Positions 1 to 9,670 are shown, counted from the first letter of the stretch. The stretch is DNA of 64,000 nt from Treponema denticola (GCF_024400535.1 NZ_CP038800.1:744001-808000); one strand, 5' to 3'. Translations and numbers: made by a program. The notes: generated by a model from the sequence alone, not told the origin.

Positions 1-1138
1 CTACTGAAAGGATTTCTGCAAATATAAAGACCGTATAAAAGGGTGCTAGGATGTGCATGAGCCTTTCGGTTATTATAAGAATTTCGTAATCCTTTGAGTT
101 GATAAATAGTTTTCCTAAAGGTATATTCCAAAAATAAAGAATTAGGCAAACGCTTCCTATCATAATGCCGGACATAATAAGGCTTAAGCGTACAACTCCG
201 GTAATGCGCTCATATTTTTTTGCACCGTAATTTTGAGCAACAAATGTTGCAACCGAAGAGGTCATAGCTTCAAGTAAAATCCAAATTAAAAAGTCCAGCT
301 TGCCGCAAACTGCCCAAGCCGCGATGTTTTCCGTTCCGGTACCGTTTACTCTTGCCTGAATTATCATATTTGCTATAGGAAAAAAAGCTGACTGTATCCC
401 GATAGGAAGTCCGAGTTTTGCAATTTTAATGGAAGAGAATCTGTCAATTTTTATCTTGTTAAGGAGTAAGGGACTGTATCCCGTTTTTTTAGTGAGAGCA
501 AAAAGAATTATTACCGCACTTACAAGCTGCGAAAGGACGGTTGCAAGGGCTGCTCCTCCTATTCCCCAATTGAATATTCCTATAAAAACTAAGTCTAAGA
601 TTACATTTAGTATTGAAGAAACTATCAGAGCATAAAATGGTGTTTTAGAATTTCCCATTGCGCGCAAAATTCCTGAGCCTATATTATAAAAAAGGGAAAC
701 GCTCATTCCTGCAAAATAAATTCTGACATAGCTCAATGTCATATTAAAAATATCTTTAGGAACGCCCATGACAAAAAGAAGCAGGGGCGAAATAAGAACT
801 CCGATTATGGAAAGGCTTATGCCCATAATAAGGGTGAGGCCTATAGAAGTGTGAATTGAATAAAAGAGCTCTTTAGTTTTCTTTGCGCCGAATAATTGGG
901 AGATAATAATTGCTGCTCCGGCTGAAAGGCCGCCGAAAAGGCTTATAGGCAATTTTAATAAACTGAAAACGGAATCAATGGCTGCAAGTCCTTCCTTACC
1001 TGTAAATTTTCCCACAATGACGGCATCGGTTGCCGTGTATAAGTGCTGAAAAAAGTTTCCGGCCAAGATGGGAAGAGTAAATATTATCAAAGTTTTCCAA
1101 ATTGTACCTTCGGTAAGATCCAAATTTTTTTTGTACAT
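1..1138 (-). CDS. MATE family multidrug efflux protein (3' end outside window)
   Basis: Multi-drug and toxic-compound extrusion (MATE) cation antiporter of the inner membrane. About 379 codons are visible, reading from ATG at 1138 down to base 1, and the gene continues beyond the left edge. The translation opens with MYKKNLDLTEGTIWKTLIIF, followed by PILAGNFFQHLYTATDAVIVGKF, which matches the conserved first transmembrane region of MATE proteins (membrane helix, then a D..vvG.f motif). Successive hydrophobic helices follow (FGGLSAGAAIIISQLFGAKK, then GNSKTPFYALIVSSILNVILDLVFIG), as in the NorM/DinF superfamily. The ATG is preceded by a weak purine run and a good promoter lies 44-72 bases upstream. 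It is divergent from the HAD gene. Substrate cannot be told from sequence. Confidence 0.88.
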   Translation of the reverse strand, partial: MYKKNLDLTEGTIWKTLIIFTLPILAGNFFQHLYTATDAVIVGKFTGKEGLAAIDSVFSLLKLPISLFGGLSAGAAIIISQLFGAKKTKELFYSIHTSIGLTLIMGISLSIIGVLISPLLLFVMGVPKDIFNMTLSYVRIYFAGMSVSLFYNIGSGILRAMGNSKTPFYALIVSSILNVILDLVFIGIFNWGIGGAALATVLSQLVSAVIILFALTKKTGYSPLLLNKIKIDRFSSIKIAKLGLPIGIQSAFFPIANMIIQARVNGTGTENIAAWAVCGKLDFLIWILLEAMTSSVATFVAQNYGAKKYERITGVVRLSLIMSGIMIGSVCLILYFWNIPLGKLFINSKDYEILIITERLMHILAPFYTVFIFAEILSV

Positions 1139-1181
1139 AATTTTTTTCCGTTTTGAGATTCCCCGTTAAAATCTTGGATTT

Positions 1182-1210
1182 ATAATAGAAATAAAATTAG
1201 AGCTTGTCAA
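1182..1210 (-). promoter_or_regulatory. Promoter of the MATE gene
   Basis: On the minus strand, TTGACA (1205-1210) and TATTAT (1182-1187) are separated by 17 bases. The predicted start is near 1175, giving a leader of about 37 bases. Confidence 0.65.
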
Positions 1211-1233
1211 TTACCGATAACAAAACCAAGAGC

Positions 1234-1262
1234 TAGACAAAGCTATACATTTATAGTATAAA
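1234..1262 (+). promoter_or_regulatory. Promoter of the HAD hydrolase gene
   Basis: TAGACA (1234-1239), 17-base spacer, TATAAA (1257-1262). Only 5 bases separate the -10 box from the ATG at 1268, and no Shine-Dalgarno sequence is present, so the mRNA is probably leaderless or nearly so. Confidence 0.6.
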
Positions 1263-1267
1263 ATAAT

Positions 1268-1969
1268 ATGAAGTACGGTATTTCTGCTATAGCTTTTGAC
1301 ATCGACGGGACTCTCTATCCTTCATGGCGTTTTAATTTACGGATAATTCCGTTTCTTTTAAAAAATTTTAATTTAATGTCTGCTTTTAATAAGACGCGCA
1401 AAGATATTAGATTATGGCAAGAAAAAAATCCGGACAAAGTTTTGAGCAATTTTTTTGATTTTCAAGCCGAAATATTATCAAAACACAGCGGAAAGACTCA
1501 GGAAGAAGTTAAAGCCTTTTTGGAGACTGAAATTTATACCGGCTGGAAAAAGCGTTTTGCGCGGATAAAGCCTTACTTTTTTGCAAAGGAAGCTATAGAA
1601 AAATTTAAAAGCGAGGGCTTGAAGATAGGACTTCTTTCGGATTTTTTACCTGAACAAAAAAATGATGTATGGGGAATTTTACCTCTATGTGATACCGCCT
1701 TGGGGAGTGAAACTATTGGAGCTCTTAAACCCTCTCCCTTACCTTTTCAAAAGCTGGCTGAGGACCTAGGGGTGCCTTGTAATAAGATTCTCTATGTTGG
1801 AAATAATCTTAAATATGATATTGCAGGGGCTAAATCTGCCGGAATGTACACGGCTTGTATAAAAGGATGGTTCTCCATATTGATAAAGAAAGTCTTTTTT
1901 CCAAAATCATCGGAAAACCCCGATATTTATTTTTCAAACTATCGCCAATTATTGAAATTTATGATATAA
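1268..1969 (+). CDS. HAD superfamily hydrolase
   Basis: Haloacid-dehalogenase-like phosphohydrolase, 233 residues, predicted cytoplasmic. Motif I is DIDGT (D11 nucleophile, D13 acid/base), motif II is the LLSD serine near 124, motif III the lysine of ALKPSP near 154, and motif IV VGNNLKYDIAGAKSAG (178-193). In motif IV the usual GDxxxxD is GNNxxxD, so one acidic Mg ligand is replaced by Asn while D184 is kept. This is common in part of the family and does not imply inactivity. The cap inserted after motif I (about 20-110) is mainly helical. Substrate unknown; phosphoglycolate-phosphatase-like enzymes are the nearest general type. Confidence 0.85.
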   Translation: MKYGISAIAFDIDGTLYPSWRFNLRIIPFLLKNFNLMSAFNKTRKDIRLWQEKNPDKVLSNFFDFQAEILSKHSGKTQEEVKAFLETEIYTGWKKRFARIKPYFFAKEAIEKFKSEGLKIGLLSDFLPEQKNDVWGILPLCDTALGSETIGALKPSPLPFQKLAEDLGVPCNKILYVGNNLKYDIAGAKSAGMYTACIKGWFSILIKKVFFPKSSENPDIYFSNYRQLLKFMI

Positions 1970-2042
1970 TCTGATAATATGTAAGGTAGGTTTTTTCTGC
2001 TTTCAGATGAGGCCTAAGAGTAAAAAAAGGTGGGATTTTTTA

Positions 2043-5000
2043 ATGACATATATTCTATTCGATCTGATAACATTGGTAATTTGTGTGGGTATTGTTCTTG
2101 CTTTTAGACAAAGCGATAAAAGTAACCGATCCATAGAAAAGGCTAAAAGGTACGGCGATAAAATCAGGGTGGATCTTGAGGAATTTGTAAACAAAAAAAA
2201 TTCCGATTTAACGGACCTTTCTACCGAACTGGATGTTCAGCAAACAAGGGCTATAGCTACCGTAAAAAAACTTGACGATATCTATAAACAATTTTTAGAA
2301 AATACTGCAGGTATTGAAAAACGCTCTGCTGCTATTCAAGAAATCGACAGATATATTTCGCAATCGGAACAAACGATTCAAAAATTGATGGATATGACCT
2401 CCTTAGCCGAAAAAAACTTAACTGAAATTACACAGGAGGCGGATTTTGTAGACTCTCTTGCAAAATCGATTAACGGCGCAAAGCTTGAACTTCAAAAACT
2501 CACAGAAACGATACCTGAATTACAGCAAAATTTTGCAGCTGAAGCTGATGCAAAGCTTAGTGAATATAAAAATAAAATTTTAGAAGAAATGGGGCTTGTA
2601 ATAAGGGATGTAGAAAGCCGTCTTTTTTCGGCGCAAAAAGATACGGGAGAATTATTAGAAGTTACCTCCATTAAACTTCAGGATCTTTACAGGGAAGCCT
2701 ATAATTCGGCTGCCGATAAGGCTGGGTCCCTGCAAGAAGCTGCATTTGCCAAGTTGAAGGAAGAAACAGCTGAAAGAGTTCAAAACTACCGAAAAGAATT
2801 TGAGGAAACAGCTTCCGAGATTGAAGCCCAAATGAATGATAATTTAAGTATGACAAGGCAAATAGCTTCGGAATTTAAAACGGAATGGGAAGCTCAAGCT
2901 AAAGATTATCTTGCTCAAATGAATTCTGATTTTTCCGAAAAAGAAGAAAATATTTCTTCCCGTATAGATTCCATTTCAGAAAGGTTAAAGGAAGTTGAAA
3001 ATGCAGTTTCGGTAAGATCGGATGCTCTGTCTGCCGACTTGAACCAAACAGAATCAACTATGCGTTCTCAATTTAATTCTTTGGCTTCAAATTTCCAAGA
3101 CAATGTAAATTCTTTAGCTAAATTTACAGACAAAAAATTAAATGAATTTAGAATTCAAACGGAAGATAGGTTCACTAAATTTGAACAGGCTATTGCAAAT
3201 GTAGATGTTCTTAAGGAAGAAATTGAAAAACTTCAAGCCGGTATTAAAAATGAGATAATGGCCGATTTTTCATCTTATGTAAACGCTTCAAAGCAAAGTC
3301 AGCAAAACTTTTTTAACGAGTTTACTAATAATTCCGAAAAAATCCGTGAACGGATGAAAGCTATCGATGCAGGTATAGATGACCTAAAATCTAAGGCCTA
3401 TACTAATGTTTCGGAAAAACTTCAAATGTTTGAAGACGAGTTTTTCTCTGACCTTGCAAAACGCAGCGAGGCTATAAACTTAAGCTTTGATCAGTGGAAA
3501 GAAGATGTATCGGCAAACATGGCTCTTCTTGCTTCTGAAAATGAATCAGCTAGAAAAGATTTGGAAGAAAAGTATAAAGCTGAGCTTAGAAGCCGGCTTA
3601 GTCAGACAGCCGACGAATATAAGACTCTTTTTGCAAAACTTGATGGGCGGGTTAAAGAAATTGAAATAGGTTTAAATGCACGGGTTTCAGCTGTCGACGG
3701 TACTGTAGAGCAATATATAGAGTCCTTCAGGGCAGATGTTGATCAAATAAAAACAAAGGCTTCTCAACAGCTTGAAAATGAACTTGCATCTTATAAGGCT
3801 CAAGTACATGAGGCTATTTCTCTTCAAAACGGCGAGCTGGAAAGTACCTCAAAAAATTTGCAGGAGAAACTGCTTTCAATCCGCGAAGAGTCGGAGGCTC
3901 AGTTAGAAGTTATCAAAAAAGATTTTGAGTCATGGAAAAACCGGACGGATCAGCAATTTACGGATGCCCGTTCTTTCTTTGATGATAAGATTACAAATTT
4001 TGCGGGCCTAACTGAAAATGCCATTAAAAATCTTGATACCAAATATAATGCCCAGTATAAAGATTTTATAGCAAAGAACGGTGAAACTTTTAATGGTATT
4101 CAGGCAAAGTTAAATTCCGTTGATGATAAGATTGCATCTGCAAATAAGGCTATTGAAGAACATGCTGCCAAAGTAACAGACCGTTTTGATACTGAGGCAG
4201 AAAAACTAAATGAGGTAATCAATAAGAAAATTAAAGAAGCCTCCTCTGAAGCCGAGTACTCGGTACAAAGTATTAACGATATGATTCTTCAGGTGCGGAC
4301 CTAACTTGATGAATCCCAAGAAAAGGTCAGGGAAAAGATACAAGCAGATTCCGATCGTCTTAGTGCGGTAATTGAAGAAATTGATAAAAAACAAAATGCT
4401 TTTATATCTCAAACAAAAGTTTTTGACCGTGCGGATGAATTGAAAGAAGGTTTGGAAAAGGATATTGCCGCCCTTAAAAACGAGGTTACTAAATTTGAAG
4501 TTTACAAAAATGCAATGGAAGATCTGGCTCTTCAATATGAAAAGGTATCTCATCTGGAAGAAGATGCCAAACAAAAAGTAAACCGTTTTATAAATGAGCG
4601 TAAGAACATTGAACTCCTTGAAGGTGAGTTTATAAAGCTTAATGCTCTTTCAGATTCTATGGATAAAAAAATAATTGAGCTGACGGCTGTAAATGACGAC
4701 CTTCAGCAATATCAGGTGCAAATACGCAGAATTGAAGAGAGTATAGGCGATGTAAATACACGCTACGAAAGATTGGAAAAAAAGGATGCCGTTTTAAATC
4801 AGACTTTGGAAAGCATAGATTCTGCTTTTGAAAATTTAAAGGAACTGGAGTCTGACATTAAAAACTTTAAAACCGAAGTAAATGCAATTCCGCCTGAAAT
4901 GGAAAAGATAAAGCTTACGCTTGAAACTCTTTTGGCAAATCAGGGAAGGGCAGAGGCTGTCTGTGAAAAGATAGAAAGTGTAGATGTTGCCCTAAATGAT

Positions 5001-5288
5001 TTAAATTCAAAAATGGATAACTTAAAACAGGCTCGAGGCTGGCTTGCCGCCACTGAAACCAGACTAAAAGAAATCTCAAGCGAATCCGAAGCTCAGCTAA
5101 AACTTATGGCCGATCTCTTTAAAGGCGAAAAACCTGAGAGGAATGAAAGCGGAAGTCCTTCAATAAGCGTTCAAGAAAATGTACTAAAACTTTCTAGGCA
5201 GGGATGGAAAAACAGTGAAATTGCAAAAGCTTTAAATCTATCTTTAGGCGAAGTAGATCTTATTCTTGAGTATTCGGATAAAAGATAA
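2043..5288 (+). pseudogene. SpiroCoCo-type coiled-coil protein interrupted by an in-frame TAA
   Basis: A very long coiled-coil protein with one N-terminal membrane segment (about residues 2-22). Then come more than 900 residues rich in E, K, Q, S and A with heptad character, and a short C-terminal helix-turn-helix-like motif (RQGWKNSEIAKALNLSLGEV). I chose ATG 2043 over ATG 2007 because AAAGGTGG lies about 9 bases upstream of it. The frame is open except for TAA at 4302-4304 (codon 754 of 1082). The same frame resumes immediately and the coil continues unbroken to 5288. Restoring CAA (Gln) for TAA would give one 1,081-residue protein. Spirochaetal SpiroCoCo proteins have this architecture and are thought to be structural. 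The 3' end overlaps convergent ispF by 29 bases. It may be a true nonsense allele, a sequencing error or a readthrough site; if translated as is, a 753-residue product lacks the C-terminal motif. Confidence 0.8.
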
Positions 5289-5745
5289 GGCATGAGGCAA
5301 GGGCGGCAACGGCCTTGCCTTTTCCTATTATACCTATTCCCTCACCGGTTTTGGCTTTTATAAAAATTTGATCTTTTTCTATTTTTAAAATGGCTGCTAT
5401 TGATTTTCTTATTTCTTCTCTGAAGGGAAGGATTTTAGGTTCTTCGATTATTATTACGCAGTCGATGTTTTGAATTTTCCAGCCTTGTGCGTTTATTTTT
5501 TTCCAGACTGTTGATAAAAGGTCTGCCGAATTTGCATCTTTCCATTTTTTATCGCTCGGCGGAAAAAATTCTCCTATGTCGCCCATTCCGCAGGCTCCAA
5601 GAAGGGCATCGGTTATAGCATGAAGGAGGACATCTCCATCCGAGTGGGCTTTTTCACCTTTTTTAAAAGGAATATGAACGCCTCCCATCATAAGCTTTTT
5701 TCCTCGGACTAAGCGGTGTAAGTCATAGCCTAGGCCTGTTCTCAT
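5260..5745 (-). CDS. ispF: 2-C-methyl-D-erythritol 2,4-cyclodiphosphate synthase
   Basis: Fifth enzyme of the MEP isoprenoid pathway. It cyclises CDP-ME 2-phosphate to MEcPP with loss of CMP; the family acts as a trimer with Zn and Mg. The 161 residues equal the usual length. Metal ligands are visible: D8 and H10 in GYDLHRL, HSDGD at 34-38, and H42. The C-terminal KTGEGIGIIGKG loop is the conserved CMP-binding region. The start ATG overlaps the ispD stop (ATGA at 5742-5745), so translation is coupled. The tail overlaps the end of the convergent coiled-coil gene. Confidence 0.96.
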   Translation of the reverse strand: MRTGLGYDLHRLVRGKKLMMGGVHIPFKKGEKAHSDGDVLLHAITDALLGACGMGDIGEFFPPSDKKWKDANSADLLSTVWKKINAQGWKIQNIDCVIIIEEPKILPFREEIRKSIAAILKIEKDQIFIKAKTGEGIGIIGKGKAVAALASCLIFYPNTQE

Positions 5746-6473
5746 TTTATATCTTCCTTAAAAGTTATTTTTTTGTTGAAAACTTCTCCCGTGCAGATAA
5801 AAACATCTCCGGCAAATTCCGCATAAATTTCGCTGTCATCGGTATATTCTTTTCCGTTTCCTAAAGCTTGTTTGTGAGCCTCTAATATTTTTTTAAAGTC
5901 AAAACCTTGAGGTGTCTGTACCGAATATACTGAACTTCTTTTTAAGTGTTGAGTTATTTTGCCTGATTTATCTATGATTTTTTGTGTATCAACGGCTTGA
6001 TATCCGGGGATTACCGCACCCTGCTTGCTTAACCCATTACAGACTCGTTTTATAAGCTCAGGGCTGACCCATGGGCGGGCTCCGTCATGAATTAGCACGA
6101 AGTTAAAATCGGCTTTGTTTTTTTCTTTAAGCTCTTCAAGTTCGGTAAGAGCATTGAAGACTGAAGCTTGCCGCGTATCGGCTCCTGCTGTAAAGATTAT
6201 TTTTGTGTTTTTTTCAAGCAGAGCTTTTTTTATTCTTTTATCGTTAAAAATTAAATTATTTATTTCAGGAATATCTTTGGCAGGTAGGGTAATAGTCAAA
6301 ACGGAAAACAATCCGGTTTGTAAAAATTTAAAAAGACATTCGGAGAGAACTGTAACACCCTCTCCGTATTCAGGCAATTTTAAATATTCTTTTTTTGTTC
6401 CAATTTTCATTCTTTCGGATTTGCCTGCTGCCGTTATAACCGCTGCAAATCCTAAACTTTTAATCGTCCTCAT
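5742..6473 (-). CDS. ispD: 2-C-methyl-D-erythritol 4-phosphate cytidylyltransferase
   Basis: Third MEP-pathway enzyme, transferring CMP from CTP to MEP to give CDP-ME. The 243 residues are close to the family norm of about 230. Seen are the N-terminal CTP loop AAVITAAGKSERM, the HDGARPWVS motif (near 128) and the SVQTPQGF substrate motif. The P-K-Q-Y-L element is present as GTKKEYL, so the proline of that motif is missing but the lysine remains. The ATG lies inside the 3' end of carD (14-base overlap) and has no clear SD, so it probably depends on coupling with carD. Operon order is carD-ispD-ispF. Confidence 0.95.
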   Translation of the reverse strand: MRTIKSLGFAAVITAAGKSERMKIGTKKEYLKLPEYGEGVTVLSECLFKFLQTGLFSVLTITLPAKDIPEINNLIFNDKRIKKALLEKNTKIIFTAGADTRQASVFNALTELEELKEKNKADFNFVLIHDGARPWVSPELIKRVCNGLSKQGAVIPGYQAVDTQKIIDKSGKITQHLKRSSVYSVQTPQGFDFKKILEAHKQALGNGKEYTDDSEIYAEFAGDVFICTGEVFNKKITFKEDIK

Positions 6474-7083
6474 AGTCCGAATCTTCTATGTCATCATCAT
6501 CCATATCGTCATCGTCAAGTCTTTCATCATCATTTGCGATTAAATCGTCATCATCATATTCATCTTTGAATTTTTCTATCGGCCCGCCAAGAGGTTCAAG
6601 GTGCAAGTGGATTGAGGCTTCTACTTCTGCCTTTGTCATCTTCATGGCGGCAGCTATTTCGTCTTGAAAAATTCTATAGGCAGAATCATAAAGTTTTCTC
6701 TCCTGAATCGGGAGCTCCTTTGTTTTACTGCGCTGGTAGAGGGAGCGTACAACAGAAGCTGTGTTTAAAATTTCTCCGCTTTTAAATAGATCCATATTCA
6801 TTTGGTAGCGTGCTTTCCAATCGATTGGAATCGGCTCAAAATCTTCAGAGAGAAATTTAAGAGCAGCTTCGGCTTCGGCCTTTGTTACTATACGTCTGAT
6901 TCCGAGGTTATCAATTCCGGTAATGGGAACTAAAACCGTCATATCGGAATCGGATAGATAAATAACATAATAGTCTATAACTTCGCCGGCTATCTCTTTT
7001 TTTGTGATATCGGTTATAGTACCAACGCCCTGGCCAGGGTAAACAACGACTTCTTTTGCGGAAAAAACCAATTTCTTACTCAT
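6460..7083 (-). CDS. CarD/CdnL-type RNA polymerase-binding regulator
   Basis: CarD-family proteins bind the RNA polymerase beta subunit and stabilise open complexes at rRNA and housekeeping promoters. The N-terminal Tudor-like RNAP-interaction domain is clear (KEVVVYPGQGVGTITDI, then VIDYYVIYLSDSDMTVLVP, roughly residues 8-60). A helical DNA-binding part follows (LSEDFEPIPIDWKARYQMN). The last 35 residues are an extreme Asp-rich tail with runs of D, not part of the minimal family. I chose ATG 7083 (207 aa) because the upstream in-frame ATG at 7095 overlaps the TATAAT -10 box. No SD is present. It heads the carD-ispD-ispF operon. Confidence 0.9.
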   Translation of the reverse strand: MSKKLVFSAKEVVVYPGQGVGTITDITKKEIAGEVIDYYVIYLSDSDMTVLVPITGIDNLGIRRIVTKAEAEAALKFLSEDFEPIPIDWKARYQMNMDLFKSGEILNTASVVRSLYQRSKTKELPIQERKLYDSAYRIFQDEIAAAMKMTKAEVEASIHLHLEPLGGPIEKFKDEYDDDDLIANDDERLDDDDMDDDDIEDSDYEDD

Positions 7084-7093
7084 AAGTGAAGTC

Positions 7094-7122
7094 ATTATAG
7101 CATAAATATCTTTTTTAGTCTA
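7094..7122 (-). promoter_or_regulatory. Promoter of carD-ispD-ispF
   Basis: Minus strand: TAGACT (7117-7122), 17 bases, TATAAT (7094-7099). The -10 box ends 10 bases before ATG 7083, leaving a leader of only about 3 bases. The apparent ATG at 7095 is created by TATAATG and would not be transcribed. Confidence 0.65.
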
Positions 7123-7133
7123 CGAGGCCGAAT

Positions 7134-8786
7134 CTAGCTGTACGAAAATGCACTGTCTCCTATAAATTCCCGCAATATGGACTGTCCGTGTACAAAACTG
7201 GCCGGCAGGGGTAAAAAGTTTCCTAAAAATGTTAATAGCCGCGATGCCTCGTTGTATTCTTTTTGATTCGGTTTTACTGCCTTTAAAAGAGGTTCTGCAT
7301 AAACTTTTAGTACTGCAAGTTCATAGTCGAGGGCTGTGTTAAAGGCAGCATCTGCATTTCCTTGGAAGGGGAAAATATATTTTGATTCTCCGCTTCTTAC
7401 ATCGCCCCACATTCCTATTGTTTTTGCTGCAGGACTTCCTCTAAATTGGGCATCCCGAACTATGCGCCTTATGAGCCTATTATCCGAGGTAGGAATACGG
7501 TTGTGGTCATCTAAGTTAAGCTGGGTTAGGGCCGAAAGGTAGACCTTAAACTTTAAGGAGTTATCTATTTTTGCTGTGAGCTTATCGTTGAGTGCATGTA
7601 TTCCTTCCAGTATAAAGATGGTGTTTTTTTCCGGAGTGAACATCTTGCCTTCTGGTCTGCGGGCACTTGCCTTAAAATCGTACGAAGGCATTTCGACTGT
7701 TTCACCCTTAAAGAGGCGGATAAGTACATCGTTTAAAAGTTCAATATCTAAGGCTTCGACACATTCAAAGTCGGGTCTGCCGTCTTCTTTTTTCGGTGCT
7801 TTAGCAATACCCAGATAAAAATCGTCCAGGCTTATAACCTTGGGTATGTAACCCAAGACCTTAAGCTGCATTGAAAGTTTTTTAGCCGAGGTGGTTTTTC
7901 CTGAACTTGAAGGGCCGGCTATCAGGATAACCCTTGCGGTTTTTTTATCCGTTATCTGTTTTGCAATTTCTGCAAGTTTATTATTTTGAAGTATCTCGGT
8001 AATTTCTACATAGTCTTTGATTTTTCTTGATGTAATCAAATCGTTTAGCTGTCCGACGGAGGAAACGCCGACCAGTTTTCCCCATTGTTTATATTCCTTA
8101 TAAATTTCAAAAAGATGCGGAAGGTCCTCAAATTCCGAAAGTTTTGTATGGGATGATGTTCTCGGAAAACGGAGCAAAAAGCCGTCTTGATAGGGCATTA
8201 CATCAAAAACCTTGACTTCACCTATCCTATCCATTAGAGGCTGAAAATAAAGGTCTTCATAATTACCTAAGCGGTTTATTAAAATACGGGGTTTACTCGT
8301 ATAGTTTAAAAGTCTATAGGTATCGGGCTGGTTCGAGTGTTCAAATTTTTCCAAGGCTTCTTCGTAGGAAAGCCAATGAGTATCAATAGGCATATCGTCA
8401 GCTACCATTTCATTCATTTTTTTCTTAATAGCTTGAAAGTCTGCCTTATCCGCTTTTTCCCCTTCGAGAGTATAATAATAACCGTAATCCAAGCTGTGCC
8501 CCATCAAAAGCCTTAAATCGGGATAAAGCTCCTTTGCTGCAGCAGCTAAAATCAGGCAGAGGGTTCTTCTGTAAAAGTTTGAGCCTTCACGGTCGGCTAA
8601 TGTTACCGGTTCTATATTGGATTGTATATCGATGGTTTTGTTCAAAGGGACTACTAAGTTGTTTACCTTTATACCAACTATAGGAGCCGGGAGGGGAGGA
8701 AAATATTGTATAAGCTCGCGTGCCGATACCGGATGAACGAATTCTTTTTGAGTTCCGTCAGGAAAAGTTATTTTAAATGAAGCCAT
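7134..8786 (-). CDS. TGS-domain nucleoside kinase (uridine kinase/phosphoribulokinase family)
   Basis: A 550-residue protein. The N-terminal TGS-like domain (about 1-65) is followed by a threonyl-tRNA-synthetase second-additional-domain-like segment (GHSLDYGYYYTLEG, 96-109). The C-terminal P-loop kinase has Walker A GPSSSGKT (291-298) and the uridine-kinase motif SLDDFYLG (319-326), with ILEGIHALND further on. This domain order is the known bacterial family annotated as uridine kinase-like or nucleoside kinase; the exact phosphate acceptor is not determinable. The start is well supported by AAAGGAGAA 6-7 bases upstream. The stop codon lies just upstream of the carD promoter, so the two are probably separate units on the same strand. 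Confidence 0.88.
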   Translation of the reverse strand: MASFKITFPDGTQKEFVHPVSARELIQYFPPLPAPIVGIKVNNLVVPLNKTIDIQSNIEPVTLADREGSNFYRRTLCLILAAAAKELYPDLRLLMGHSLDYGYYYTLEGEKADKADFQAIKKKMNEMVADDMPIDTHWLSYEEALEKFEHSNQPDTYRLLNYTSKPRILINRLGNYEDLYFQPLMDRIGEVKVFDVMPYQDGFLLRFPRTSSHTKLSEFEDLPHLFEIYKEYKQWGKLVGVSSVGQLNDLITSRKIKDYVEITEILQNNKLAEIAKQITDKKTARVILIAGPSSSGKTTSAKKLSMQLKVLGYIPKVISLDDFYLGIAKAPKKEDGRPDFECVEALDIELLNDVLIRLFKGETVEMPSYDFKASARRPEGKMFTPEKNTIFILEGIHALNDKLTAKIDNSLKFKVYLSALTQLNLDDHNRIPTSDNRLIRRIVRDAQFRGSPAAKTIGMWGDVRSGESKYIFPFQGNADAAFNTALDYELAVLKVYAEPLLKAVKPNQKEYNEASRLLTFLGNFLPLPASFVHGQSILREFIGDSAFSYS

Positions 8787-8820
8787 AAGATTCTCCTTTA
8801 AATTAAATTGTACTTTTTAA

Positions 8821-8848
8821 TTATACCATATTTTTTATAAAAGTCCAG
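8821..8848 (-). promoter_or_regulatory. Promoter of the nucleoside kinase gene
   Basis: Minus strand: TGGACT (8843-8848), 16 bases, TATAAT (8821-8826). A strong SD follows in the leader of about 28 bases. Confidence 0.6.
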
Positions 8849-8852
8849 CTAT

Positions 8853-8881
8853 TGACTGTTTTTTAAAAGACTGATATTCTT
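8853..8881 (+). promoter_or_regulatory. Promoter of the FKBP lipoprotein gene
   Basis: TTGACT (8853-8858), 17 bases, TATTCT (8876-8881). It lies back to back with the kinase promoter, with only 4 bases between the two -35 boxes. Confidence 0.6.
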
Positions 8882-8919
8882 ACGCTTTCTATTATTTTAC
8901 ATTTATAAGGATTTATTCT

Positions 8920-9663
8920 ATGAAATTTATTAAAAATTTTACTCTTATGTTATGTTGTGTTTGTTTGTTTTTTATGTTTACATCCTGTAAGGATAAAAAA
9001 GCGGAAGCTGAAGTTTCTTCCGAGGCTGCCGATGAAAAGGAAAAAATTTCGGTAACCGAGGAAGAGGTCGGTTATGCCTTCGGCGTTATCATCGCACAAA
9101 GCGTAAAGCAAGACGGTATAAAGCTCAACCCCAAGCATATTTTAAAGGGTTATAATGAAGCAATGGCCAAGGATTTTAAGGAAACCGGTCTTTCTGATGC
9201 TCATATGGTTTTAAATAAGGCCTTTCAAATGGCTCAAATGGAAAAGGCCGCAAAATCTCTTGAAGAAGCTAATGCCTTTTTGGAAAAAAATAAGGCTAAA
9301 GAGGGTGTGATGGTTACCGAATCCGGCTTACAGTATGAAGTGCTTTCAAAGGGGAAAGATGATATTCACCCTAATGAAAACGATGAGGTTGAAGTAAATT
9401 ATATCGGAAAACTTATAGACGAAACTGTTTTTGACGATTCATATAAAAACGGTTCAAGCGTAAAAATCCAATTATCAAGGGTTATTCCCGGCTGGAAAGA
9501 AGGCCTACAGTTGATGAGTTCCGGTGCAAAATACAGGTTCTATGTTCCGCCGGCATTGGCTTATGGAGAGCAGGGGATTGTTCAAGGCAGTGCCGTTATA
9601 ATTCCCGGAAATGCGGTTTTGATTTTTGATGTTGAGCTTGTAGGTATTTCACCTAAAAACTAA
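8920..9663 (+). CDS. FKBP-type peptidyl-prolyl cis-trans isomerase, lipoprotein
   Basis: Peptidyl-prolyl isomerase of the Mip/FkpA class, 247 residues, probably periplasmic and membrane-anchored. The signal peptide ends in FTSC (lipid Cys at 23). A charged helical FKBP_N dimerisation segment (about 45-125) precedes the C-terminal FKBP fold, which starts near 150 (DEVEVNYIGKLIDETVFDDS) and includes VIPGWKEGLQLM and YGEQG. Active-site aromatics typical of the family (Y, F and W in these motifs) are retained. SD is AAGGA upstream of ATG 8920. It is a single-gene unit between its own promoter and a strong terminator. Confidence 0.93.
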   Translation: MKFIKNFTLMLCCVCLFFMFTSCKDKKAEAEVSSEAADEKEKISVTEEEVGYAFGVIIAQSVKQDGIKLNPKHILKGYNEAMAKDFKETGLSDAHMVLNKAFQMAQMEKAAKSLEEANAFLEKNKAKEGVMVTESGLQYEVLSKGKDDIHPNENDEVEVNYIGKLIDETVFDDSYKNGSSVKIQLSRVIPGWKEGLQLMSSGAKYRFYVPPALAYGEQGIVQGSAVIIPGNAVLIFDVELVGISPKN

Positions 9664-9670
9664 AGACTGA

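Noticed and set aside
4302-4304. Stop codon in the coiled-coil gene as a selenocysteine site, given tRNA-Sec in the window
   Set aside because: The codon is TAA, not TGA, and no SECIS-like hairpin context is expected or seen.
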